Shown: positions 53,285-64,000 of the stretch, piece after piece
Layout: each line of letters starts with the position of its first letter
Position numbering within the stretch: the first letter of the stretch is position 1
Assembly (NCBI GenBank): GCA_029582155.1
Contig: CM055908.1
Span: 17,111,352-17,175,351 of the forward strand
From: Panopea generosa
Lineage: Eukaryota > Mollusca > Bivalvia > Adapedonta > Hiatellidae
DNA length: 64,000 nucleotides
Direction: 5' to 3'
Notes under the pieces: generated by a model
Seen by the model: only the letters and a program-made list of their open reading frames with translations
What the model was told of the DNA's origin: nothing
Database searches by the model: none
Program-made: the position numbers and the translations under genes

Positions 53285-53491
53285 CCCTTTACGTCATAGA
53301 TACGCGTTTTCCTTCACCAATCACAGAAGGCCATTAAAAACAGTGCAGGAAGAGTTCAGATTGCTCGTAATTAGCAATCTGAACACTTCCTGCACTTTTT
53401 ACCAATCTGTCAGTTAATATAAACATAATTCACCCATTGCTGATATGTGGTGATGTTTAGGTGTCCAAAGGCGTCTTTATGAAGTAAAGGG
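53285..53491. mobile_element. piggyBac-type MITE with TTAA duplication and internal hairpin
   Basis: TTAA at 53281-53284 and 53492-53495 flank inverted ends CCCTTTACGTCATAGATACG and, inward from the right, CCCTTTACTTCATAAAGACG. Inside, 53342-53365 and 53373-53396 are 24-bp arms with one mismatch around a 7-bp loop. Ends beginning CCC within TTAA are typical of piggyBac elements. No coding sequence. Confidence 0.85.
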
Positions 53492-53496
53492 TTAAA

Positions 53497-55214
53497 GATT
53501 ATTTGACACAAGAATTAGAGGCCTTTGCTATTGACAGCATCTTGATATCCACTTTGTGGATATGTCACTGCTTTAAATAGGTCTCTGTATGAACAACTAA
53601 GTTTTCTACTTTACCATTCATTCATTCATGTTCCGATATGTCTTGTCAACGAATATATCCTGACTGAATAATAGCATAACTTCCATGTCAATTTCCTTGT
53701 TTTATAACATGCAACTGTAAATTTAACCTCTTTCTTTTATTTATTGCATAATACAAATGTATAAACTTGTCATAATAAAAAAAGATACAAATAAGTGGTA
53801 ATGTTTCAGCTATTAATTATCTTCCATTTAATGTCATTGAAATGTTGATGTTTGTTTTGCTATGGTTTTATCCAGTTCACCGAACAATTCGATGTTCAGG
53901 GCTTGAGCACTGGTTAATTTTCCAGGATCCCAGGAAAGTGCGGTTAAGTTACCTATTGGTACATATTTCATCAATCTATCATTGGACATGAATAAAACTT
54001 TGCATGTGTGTTCAGCATCCTCTGGGAAGCTCATACAGACAAGAATCATAACTCTTGATTGCATTTTGGCAGAATTATGTCCCTTTTAGACTTCTTTTTT
54101 ACCAGGCTCACATATTGGTGTTATTTATCAGCAATGGTTGATAAATTTATAAAGCAATTTTAGAGTTTGGAAGACAAATGTAACAAATCACAAATGCTGA
54201 ATTAAGTAGTATTAAGGCAATACGAGCCATCCATAACTTTTTGTTGTTTTCACAAAAACATAACTGTTAATAATGAAAATAAATAGTGTTGGTGTTAATT
54301 ATTTTTCTAATTTTTTATAACAGACAAGCAATAAATATATCTTAATTTTACGACCCCTGAGTTTTAATTGTCTTCCATTCGGTACTTATTTCTTGAAAAA
54401 AGCTGTTGTTTTAGAACAGCACCGAAATGGTTGAGTGCACTGTCCCTCCGACAGCTCTTGTTTTTGTACGGTTACAAAATTCGGACTTTTTACAAGTTGA
54501 AAATTAAAATAAAAAGTGTGATAATGGCCTATTAACCATAACCCTATTTCAAATTGATCATTACGTTAGCAAAATTTTAAAAACCTGATTATAAGTTTAA
54601 GAAATGTGATTGCTACCTTGCAGTTCACCCTAACAAAATTCGTTTTTTTCATGCTATTTTCATACTTTGAAACCGTTAACAAGTTGAAAACACAAACTTG
54701 AAAAGCATCAGCCCTAACGACCATGCAGTATTCATACTCGTACATCTGTTCATACTTTTAGTTTTTTTACAAGTTCACTATTACAAATATTAAGAAAAAG
54801 ATTCCTAATTGCAGCCATTAAAACCATCACGACATTATAAATACGAGTACAATGCACAGTTGCGTTATTAATTAGATTACGTACTTAGATTAACCAACAA
54901 GTGGGCGACCATGAAACATCGTTGACCTCTTGCTTCAGGTATAATCGAATTGAAGTCCGATTCTTTTAACCCATTGAGGATCATGCCAGACCTGTCCAAG
55001 ACCCATCGGATAATAATGGATAGTTTTAACATTTCAATAAAGAAAGTAGGAAGATCAATTTTAAACGTTTGCCTTTGATTCAGATATTTTATTATCAATA
55101 TTTGCCGTTTGTACTGGTTTATGCATAAATATATTAAGCTTTTATTAAACTTAATAAAAAAATAACGTGTTTCTATGATTCCGGTGTAACGGTAGAAAAC
55201 GTGTTATCCAATCG
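53497..55214. other. Intergenic, no gene recognised
   Basis: AT-rich. 53871-53960 keeps a fragment of the family B body (GAGCACTGGTTAATTTTCCA). 54000-54090 is repeat-like. The open frames at 53834-54064 and 54877-55098 lack recognisable domains. Confidence 0.45.
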
Positions 55215-55478
55215 TTGGTTTTATCTACCAATAGCTTGCCCATCACTATCTATAAGGCGGACAGCTTTCACTCCACTATTGGTGGAGTGGTACGTTATCG
55301 AACCTTGGTCCCCAAACGACCAAATAACGTCCGTCAGGCCAGGCTGAAAAGACAAAACAAATGTCGAGATGGTATAACTTTTGAAACAAGAAATATGTCA
55401 ACATTGTATGATGCATGTCCCCCGAAAAAAGGCAGTGATCATAAAACATGTGTTATAATGAATCAAAGGCTTTTGTAG
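55215..55478 (+). pseudogene. Possible piggyBac transposase C-terminal Cys-rich remnant
   Basis: The frame includes LKRQNKCRDGITFETRNMST followed by DACPPKKG and a further Cys. This is vaguely like the cysteine-rich end of piggyBac transposases (C..C..ETR..C..C..P.K.G.C). Several expected Cys are absent, and the match is from memory of the motif layout only. Confidence 0.2.
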
Positions 55479-55969
55479 TTATCATGGAAACATACTGCGA
55501 ACTTATATCCACGCGATGGTGTGTTGCGACATATTACACGTCTCTAAGAAGCCATTAAAAGATTTTTTAATTGTGTGTCTCCCAAGACAGCAGATCGGAT
55601 ATCCAAATAACAAAAAGTTGTCCATCGACGCCTTATTTAATCAGGCTAATATTGATGTAAACAGTACCACGTGTTTAAGAGAAAAGGCACAGGTGCTATA
55701 GTATTGTAATGTCATCCAATCGGATGTTCTAACGAATGGGTATTTAAGTGGCTTCTTTGCGCCAAGCTTATTACTTGTGTGGCTAAATTGTGCAACTCAT
55801 AAAATGATAAACAATTCTAGAAAAAAAGTTAATTACGAGAGATTGTATGAATCTAGTTTCCAGAATCTTAATGTGACCGCTGGTGATATACAATTGAAAT
55901 ACATATAGAAAACAAAAAAAATAGACCGGAAATAATCTGTCCGAAAGAAACCTGGACGACTTTACTCAC

Positions 55970-56122
55970 ACGGATGTTATTACCGTCCTCTTTGTCTGTT
56001 TCGGTGTTGCGAGCACGGACAAATTTCAGCATTGTGCTAGTGTGATCTTCTCCTGACGCCAGTAGAAACCAGTCTTGTTTTGCGTCTACCCGGGGTGGCG
56101 TGTGTCCAGTCGTGTGATAGTC
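55970..56122 (-). CDS. DOMON-domain exon of a MOXD1/DBH-like monooxygenase gene (partial)
   Basis: A 153-bp exon, phase 0/0, lies between acceptor ATCAATTCAG and donor GTGAGT on the minus strand. It reads DYHTTGHTPPRVDAKQDWFL and on through TMLKFVRARNTETD to GNNIR. The layout D-Y/R-H..P..D..Q-D-W/Y......T.L.F.R..N-T-x-D is that of the N-terminal DOMON domain in copper type II ascorbate-dependent monooxygenases such as MOXD1 and dopamine beta-hydroxylase. The Cys usually found in the N-T-C-D position is Glu here. The catalytic copper domains were not found, so this may be a DOMON-only protein or a gene whose other exons lie beyond the window or in long introns. Confidence 0.6.
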
Positions 56123-56288
56123 CTGAATTGATAGAGAAACACTTTTCTTGTTTTCATTTTAATGAATTGTAATAAACTCATAAAAGTACGTCTTGATGTG
56201 TCCTACTCAGGTGTAACAATTTACACATAAAGAATATAATGCTGTTATGTTTTAAAACAATACATCAAGAAAGAGAGTGTAGAACGCG

Positions 56289-56460
56289 TGATCCGTTCAA
56301 TCCCCCGCCACGGCTATGTGTGGTGTGTCCTTGAGCAAAACACTTTCAAACACTTCCGCATATGCTTAGTACTGGATTTACCCAGGAATACTTTGAGAGC
56401 GATTGGTCAAACTTGTAATCATTTGTTTCACAATCGATGTAAAACAAATGAGTTTAAAAC
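56289..56460 (+). repeat. Family C SINE, 5'-truncated
   Basis: It starts inside the B box (CCGTTCAATCCCCCGCCACG) and continues with GTGTGTCCTTGAGCAAAACAC and ATGCTTAGTACTGGA. It ends in AATGAGTTTAAAAC and an A-rich tail. Confidence 0.75.
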
Positions 56461-56639
56461 AAAAAAAAACAAACAAAGGGTATATAATTCGTCATGACTA
56501 TACAGTTCACTATGTATGTACTAGTACATTTTAATGAAATTGACAAAATATCGTCAACGTTATATTAAATTACCGGTACCGCAGAAGTATCCTGACCAGT
56601 GGTTACGCCATTCGTTTATGCCCCATTCATAGCGTCACG

Positions 56640-56960
56640 TTTAGGCCTCCACGTTCAGCTGCGTTGTGAAACGTGGCAGAACGTGGCTACAACGTGAGCA
56701 AGCGTGGCTATAACGTGATCAAACCTGACACAACGTGAACAGAAAATTTTAATTTTGGACATGTTCGAAATTCGCTCTCGTTTTTCCATAACGTACTACA
56801 ACGTGACAACAACGTGGCAACAACGTGGTACAACGTAGCACACATTGACTAAAACGTAGCAAAGACGCAGTATAACGTGAAAAGAACGTGTCCCATCGAC
56901 TGCTACGTTATGTTACATATTGTCGAACGTTGTGACACGCTCTGCTGCGTTATGCTACGG
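56640..56960. repeat. ACGTG-rich degenerate short repeat
   Basis: AACGTGGC(A/T)A-like words of 10-12 bp recur more than a dozen times, with a switch to GTTGTGAC/CTACGTTATG-like complements near 56910. ACGT density is far above the surrounding DNA. Confidence 0.65.
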
Positions 56961-57039
56961 TGTGACCTCGTTGAACTTTCGTTCCTCTTGCCATGTTGCG
57001 CCGCATTCTGTTGCGCTATCGTACGTATTATGCGCAGAC

Positions 57040-57240
57040 TCATGGTATGTTACCCCACCCAGTTACATTATACTGACACCGGGACGACATAGAACTGACC
57101 AATAACTGTCCTCAAATGATGAGCGCCAAGCAAGGAAGATTTGAGTATATTTTTTCAAGTATTTGATTGCCTGATCGGGGATAAAACCCACAACCTTCCG
57201 CATGCGAGGCGTGCGCTCTACCACTAGGCCATCGCCGCGG
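57040..57240 (-). repeat. Family A SINE, head half
   Basis: On the minus strand the copy has CCGCGGCGATGGCCTAGTGG and the box B region, then the body up to ATAATGTAACTGGGTGGGG. The tail is missing. Confidence 0.75.
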
Positions 57241-58142
57241 TCAATTAATACGCTAGTTGCTGTAATATATAATCTATGGAAAATAGGGCAACCTCAGTAG
57301 ACTGAAGTTGGTCTGTTATTCGTAGTTCGAATTTCAACTTAAAGCAAACTCTTCAACTAACTTTAATTACCCCATAAATTGAATATCGAAAGCCGAAACG
57401 ACAAACTAGCTTTTATCTGCTCCGAATCCAGTAGGAATTTATTGACGCAAGTATAGTTTTGAAGAAGCTAAATTGTATAAGTTAGAAATCAAATTTAATT
57501 TGTTTGGTAATAAATGTCGTCTATCATTTTTCCACCATAGTAATGGTTATTATTCATTTCCAATAAAACACAGGCGGGACTAATCGGTAAAATATTTTGA
57601 AACATATCATTGTAGGAGTTATTACCCCTGACAAACACAATCAAGTTGACCTGTGATTCCTGACATTATCAAAGTTTATATTTTCTAGTTAAACAATATG
57701 TACAATTTACCATTTCTCATTGCTTTCAGGCAAACATCGCAACATAATATAAATATATCACTCTAAATTCCTTTGTATAGATTTATTTCATTTACGATTG
57801 TTTGTTGAGATATACGATTTTCACACAATCAAGTATAATGGCAGTCATACGACAGAGAATTAAATTGACCTAAGAATACACTTTTATATTGAATTTAATA
57901 CAATTATATATATAGGAATATATGAATTTGACCTTAAAATATACTTTTATATTTGAACAAGTACAATTATACATGTAATAAATTATAACTCCCGAGGCCA
58001 CACGACATTAGTTCATGACCACTTTGGTTAACTATTCTACTTAGGGTAGTATAGTTCATATATACGAACTTGTATTATTCATCGGGCGTGCTTAAAGGAA
58101 GATACAAATCAATGTGTTTTTAATTATTATGCAAGATCATGA

Positions 58143-58143
<1 letters not shown>
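57241..58143. other. Intergenic, no gene recognised
   Basis: AT-rich sequence with repeated ATATACTTTTATATT words near 57880-57960. Nothing gene-like. Confidence 0.45.
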
Positions 58144-58179
<36 letters not shown>

Positions 58180-58254
58180 CGAGAGATAAAGCGTGTTTAG
58201 ACGTAATAGAAAGAATCATTAAGAGAGGAAGTGAAAGGGAAAGAAGGAACTAAT

Positions 58255-58320
<66 letters not shown>

Positions 58321-58436
58321 ATGAGAGAAAAAGAGAGGATCGATGAACGATAAAGTGTGTTGAGACATAATATTAAGAATTATTAGGAGAGAAAGCGAAA
58401 GGGAAAGAAGGAAGAGAGAGAAAGAGAGAGAGATAT
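58144..58436. repeat. GA-rich microsatellite with a duplicated segment
   Basis: Three GAGAGAGA blocks are separated by two related non-repeat segments: GAGATAAAGCGTGTTTAGAC and GAACGATAAAGTGTGTTGAG. These are followed by matching AAGAAT.ATTA and GAAAGGGAAAGAAGGAA segments. So a unit of about 180 bp was itself duplicated. Confidence 0.9.
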
Positions 58437-61400
58437 TATCATAAGAAGCAGTACACATATATTGATAAAAAGAACAGAGTGAACAACACAGCTTGTATAA
58501 AAAAAAGAACGGGTCAGATGAACTGAAATACGAATCAATAATTCATGCGGCGAACAAGTGGAAGGTGAAACAGTGGTATTGGTTGGTGTGCAGATAAATC
58601 AAGATTTATAGAGAAAATGTCAGAAAGGTGAAATAACCACTTTACTTACGTATGTATTGATACACGTGACCTTAAATACTCCATTACGAGTAACCTTAAA
58701 AAACAGTACTAACTAGATATAAACTTATTTCGCACTTTAGACATATTAGAAAACCACTACACGGAATATTAACTAATCCGTTAAAACAGACGTTGAAACA
58801 CTATAACATTACAATGTATCATGGTCTCTTGAAAACTAATTACCGGTCTAAAGGTCAATAAAAAATAACCATTATACAGTCTGTAACTTTTCCATAGGAC
58901 GGATATGAGATGTAAACCACTTGGTTAAAAAAGTAGATGAAAACTCCCGAGAGTGTTTCGTATCTGTTTATTAGTAGAGAAGATAATGTTATGACGTAAA
59001 CCGGATCTTACACAACAAAATACATTTAGCGAAATGTTTTAAAGGGAGTGTATCAGGAAAAATCGCTATACATGTCTTAAAAAATAACACATTTATTCAA
59101 ATGGATACAAAGTACCTCAATATCATTAATAAATAGAATCCGAATGCCGGTTTCTACCAAAACGCTACAAAATCGATTTTTAAATTGGAGTTTGAAAGCT
59201 TGAAACGAAATCCCCATTCTAAAAAAAGACAACACTTAAATACTACTTAATGACCTTTTTCGCATAGTCATTCGGACTCTTTTTCTAGACCCCGATTGTC
59301 ACCCTACCAAAGAGTGTAGCTCAAGTTAGGAAATCCTTTTTCAATATATTATTTTGATATTTTTTAAATAGATATCATTTTGGCAATACGAGATCTGTGA
59401 GTATAAATAGGCATGATATATTGGAAAAATAGAAAAATATGTTTTGCCAATTTAAAGTTATTGACATATCCTTAGATATTACCTTTAAATCACCACACTA
59501 TTTGATAACGGGGATTCTAGTCTTCTGTTGCGTTTCCAATCTTTCGTTAGTATAGTTTAAACATATATATGTTATACTTCTTTTCGCGTATAACACCAAA
59601 TGGCCGAGCTACAAGTGATGCCAACATTAGAATCTTTTTTTCAAATCCGAATAAGATATTTAAGAGTAAACAATTTGATACCAACTGTATGAAGAATGTT
59701 CTGATAGCTTGTTCGAGCTTGTTCTCCCGCGAGTTTTTACACTATTTATTCTTTGGTTTAACACTATTTATATTCGTAGATAATATAAATATTAAGTATA
59801 AAGGCCCACTAAAGCTAGCTTGTCTTCCATCTTTCATCTTTTGGTATTCAATTTGAAACTAGTCCTAGTTAAGTACTCAAATGTTGCGTTACTTAATTAG
59901 CAAATAACGGATAACAACCCCCGCCTATTTATGCTCTTGTAAACCTTATCTAGGCCCATCCCAACCGTGACTGCATAATCAATATTTGAATAATACATCC
60001 TATCCATTTACCGTACACAAATTAAACGAACAACAGTCACTGTTTTGTGATTTGCGAGACGCATTTATAGGATGAAAACATATGTTTTAACTAAACAAGC
60101 CATAAATACAATCGGCTGCATAAAACATAATACGCATATGTTAAAGAAAATCGTTAAATACGTTGCACATTTTCAAATAACAGTCATACAAGAGTTTCAA
60201 AACGTTGTAGACTAGCCCAGGAACAAGCGAAGACAGACAATTCTGGAAACCTGTGCCGTGTAATCAAAATATCTTTTACCTCTCAATATTGGGCTTCATT
60301 CTCAGAACTATTTTATAAACACTACGCCTGCATATTTAGTATATTCAGAACAACATTTTGATAAAGACATTTTCATACTGATGTTTATTGTTATGTAAAT
60401 GAAATTTGAATTAAAATTTAACGATGTCGTCGTTTATAGTGAATTGCTTAAACTGATTTATTACAGCCAAAAATCTATATTTATATCAATTCACGAATCC
60501 CTCGAGTATTCAGAACATGTTTTGGATATCAATAACGCTAGGACAAAGGTACAGCGCTATACGATGTAACACGAAGTACAATAATGAGTGAATGATCATA
60601 CAGGTATGAAAGCGATAATTTTAGATTAAACGATTGTTTTTTTCCAGTGATTTTTTATTAAAATGTTTCAAGGAATATAATGTCACCAAATACATGAATG
60701 ACCAAAGGCCAGGCTTGACTTGCTGAACATACATATAATTTAATCGTTACATAAGTTACAAAAATACGTTTTATACGTTAATGTCTAATGAAGATAAAAA
60801 ATGTATTAGCTATTAAGGTCTCACAACACATTTAGACTTTGTTATTAGTTCTATATAAAATACGGTATACGATTTCCACATTAGTTTTTTCATGGTAGGA
60901 ATGTATTCACATATAAAATGTACAATTACTGAAGTACTCAAATGCTAAAAAATACATACATGTTAAAATCCTATAAGAGTCACTTTTTAGCACCAGTGCT
61001 GTCTTATTGCAGCATAAACTATGCCAACTTTTGCTCTACTCATCTGCAGCACTACTGTGTAGTGAGACGTGTACTGCAATGTATATGTAAGGAGCTCTCG
61101 AGACACTTAAATTAACATTTCAATACAATCACGAGTATGTGCGTATTTGATAGTATGATTAAACATATTTCTAATTAAAATAAACATGAAATTGGAGCTT
61201 GGCCACATAATATATATTTTAGGTATTGCACTTATATGGAGAATAAATATTGTTCATAAGGAAATTGAAAAATGTTTTCATGTAATTACATGCGTTTGTC
61301 ATTATTCTTTGCTAGACCGGAGGTTTATGCGTACTTTATTTGACATAGATATATTGTCTATATCTTTAACAAATATGCACTTGTGCATTTATTTGGATGC

Positions 61401-64000
61401 TATAGAAGGGAGTGGCGGTCATTTTCATACACTGTCGTCTGTACTCACAAGCACCAGACGTGATAACCCTCCCAATACTATTTTATGACAGAGCATCGGT
61501 CTTACGTGTACACTTTTCTTTTGTTCAAACAATATTTTATTCACAATAAACATGGTAGCCATACATTCAATATTCACATTTCATTTCAAGGGGAAAGGGT
61601 CCAGAAGATATTTATAGTAGAGTATATGTTTCTGATTTGTAGTTATATTAAGGTGCTATTATAATGCTAAATAATGGTTAGATGGTGACCTGTTTGAGAA
61701 GCATTCCGTTCTTTATAACTTTCGTCCATGATAATGGCTAAATTGAATGAACAGATAACAAATCGTTTGTTTGTATGGTTATTAATTTATTAAATGTCGG
61801 TATTTGTTAGATTATCAAATATACAGTCTATTCTCTTTGAACAAAGCAAAGTAATAAGACACGCTGATGTTGTTACGATGTCAAACATAAATCACACGTT
61901 AAACGGAGGTGTTGAAGTAAACGAAATACTAATTCATTTAGCCATCAGTATAAGATGAGTCAACGATCAGTAGTACCTCCAAAATTTAAATTTCTTATTA
62001 ATATATCAAGTGTTTCTCAAACAATCTTCATATTTAAAAGATATATTGTACAAGAGAGTGATAAAAAGTTAATGTATATTTCGATCTGAATTTAGACATG
62101 CACAAAGTGGTTGTAGAAAAAGACCACTTAGTTCGCAGTGTTGTTAATTCAGATGTTGATATACATTTGTGATTATAGGACTTAAGTGATCAATATGTGG
62201 ATGTAAATGTTGAAATACATACTGACATCAAATAATTGCTTAAGCCTACAAATGTATTCAAGCAACATGTAACCAACATCCAAAAGAGGTATAGCAGACA
62301 ATTACCTTTTTGTTTTCAAACTATCAATTAACGAATATCAAACAAAACTATAGTATTAATAGTTGTATCATTGAATAAAAAAAATCAACTGTTTTTTTAA
62401 ATACGTGCACATGCTAAGCCACATATTTTATTTTATCATAATTGGTCAATGATATTATCATAAGTGGCTTAAACTTAAAAAAAGAACCATTGTTGTTGTT
62501 GTATAATGTAAAGAGCTGCTTGTAACTCAACATGTTTTAGTTTTTAGTTATATCGCCATGGTATTTGCTTGAGACAGTTTTCTAAGCGCTATCAGGCTGA
62601 AGTTTCATGCCAGAGAGAGACATGGTTTATGGTGACGATGATAAGATAATGATGTTGTAGTGTCGATGGTGTTGTGATTGTTTTATATCATCCCCTAAAA
62701 GTTTATGTTCAATTTGTGACTTAGTTTATTTTCGAATAAAAGGTGATAATTTTACATAATTGTACACAATCAAAGGTTTCAATGGTGAAGTAATTTCATA
62801 TACATATTCAATAAGTGTTATTTACATTTAACAGATGCTATTTACACATAAGAAGCATACAAATGAATTAATAATTTATTTGGGTACCTAAATTAAGTTG
62901 TTTATTTGTCTTTATATATTGAACAATATGTACCTTTTGGAATTTGTTTGCACTTTATTTTTGGTGTGATGGTACATTGAGTTATGAGATATTTACACTT
63001 TGGAGCTTCAAAATCTCACATGTCGGCACTGGTGAGTAACTTACGCAACACCAAAAATGGGCTATAGACACGGAGACCCGCTATCCCCTTATATGTTTTA
63101 AATTTGGAATCCCTGCTTGTCTGATTAAAAACAACATATATTAAAGGTATACATGTCGGTGTTAACAATTATTTGATTAAACAACATGCAGACGACACCT
63201 CATTTAATTTGGATGGTACAGAAAAAAAAACGTATGAAAATAGAAATATAATATATGATTCTGAAAAAAGAAGTAAATATTACGATCGAAGATACACTTT
63301 TACAATGGTTCAAATTGAGAATAAATCACAGATTTAAAAAATAACTAATTTAAAAAATAAATCTTATTGATTCAGATGTTTGCTTCAGTTATCAAAGAAA
63401 AATTGACACACATTTTTTTAAAAAAAAAAATACCTGATTAAAAAGTGCAATAGATATCATACTGAACACTCCTCTTTAGACGTAAAACGACATTGTTTGA
63501 ATAGGATAATCTTTACTGGTAAAACTGTCATAAACTGTCGGTACGGAAAGTCATGCTCTTGATCCATACAAACAGTATGTCAAAGTTCTATATTATACAG
63601 AACGAATTATTGCTAAAGCATGCTATAGAACCTTTGCAAAACTCTTTTGTCTTACGTAAATAAGTTATTTGTTACAAAGTTATGCAATCATCTTAATGTT
63701 ACAGTTTTCACAGGTTCCTGCATGGCATGAACAATGATCACCAGGATGGTTTTATTTCTGCATTGGGACACATTAAATGAGATGAAAGTATTGTTTTCTG
63801 ATGTTGTTTTACATTATTTACCATGTTGGTTTACTAATGGCTGATGTTAAAGAAAACCACTATGTAGTCAAATTTGCTGCCTTTTATTTTGCCACCTAAC
63901 TTATAAAATACCATATAATGAGAAAACAAGACAGTAAAACTTGTTTGTCCTAATGTAATTTTACTTCTAACAATGTGGAAAATGTTGATATATAACATCC
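58437..64000. other. Intergenic or long-intron sequence, no gene recognised
   Basis: AT-rich throughout. The longest frame (61186-61488, 100 codons) has no recognised domain and no credible splice sites. If the DOMON exon at 55970-56122 belongs to a larger gene, this could be its upstream intron. Confidence 0.45.
62555..62630 (-). repeat. Family A SINE fragment
   Basis: GCTTGAGACAGTTTTCTAAG and CGCTATCAGGCTGAAGTTTC match the tail half of family A on the minus strand. Confidence 0.55.

Noticed and set aside
58219-58458. Leu/Ser-rich 79-codon frame on the minus strand
   Set aside because: Translation of a GA/TC microsatellite.
61186-61488. 100-codon open frame
   Set aside because: No recognisable domain, AT-rich codons, no splice context or repeat relationship.

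Overview
This is a 64-kb piece of an animal nuclear genome, not a bacterial or viral one. It is AT-rich, has short exons with GT..AG introns, and is packed with tRNA-headed SINEs, DNA-transposon relics and minisatellites. The style of the repeats suggests a marine mollusc, probably a bivalve. That is an inference from repeat style, not a species call.

Two complete genes can be assembled exon by exon, with reading frame kept across every junction. The first, on the minus strand (36928 down to 14636), is a nucleoplasmin/nucleophosmin-type histone chaperone of 247 residues in nine coding exons. A phase-compatible tenth cassette exon would make it 269. It has a beta-barrel core, three acidic tracts, a PKKRK-type nuclear signal and a lysine-rich tail. 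The second, on the plus strand (38877 to 50331), is SIL1, the ER nucleotide-exchange factor for BiP. It has 469 residues in nine coding exons, a signal peptide and a C-terminal KEEL. The two genes are head to head, with start codons about 1.95 kb apart. Their shared upstream region holds a small hAT-like MITE, a CCAAT motif, a TGACGTGG element and a degenerate repeat with TCAAGGTCA sites. A third gene is represented by one well-formed minus-strand exon (55970-56122) encoding part of a DOMON domain like those of MOXD1/DBH-type monooxygenases. Its other exons were not found here.

Layout: 1-12985 is repeat-dominated. It contains a Tc1-like element with a second transposon nested in it, a MITE, a decayed LINE reverse transcriptase, blocks of degenerate repeats and a SINE tandem. 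12986-36928 is the nucleoplasmin-like gene and its 3' flank. Its introns carry a 3.1-kb array of 36-bp units, four smaller tandem arrays, two MITEs and several SINEs. 36929-38876 is the divergent promoter region. 38877-50331 is SIL1, whose introns hold a palindromic TTAA-flanked MITE, two minisatellites (23 and 35 bp) and a SINE inserted 20 bp upstream of exon 7. 50332-57240 is SINE-rich, with a piggyBac-type MITE and the DOMON exon. 57241-64000 has a GA microsatellite and otherwise no recognisable gene.

The two complete genes act in different compartments (nuclear histone chaperoning; ER protein folding). Their pairing looks like shared promoter architecture rather than a shared pathway. The most unusual content is in the introns and transposons.
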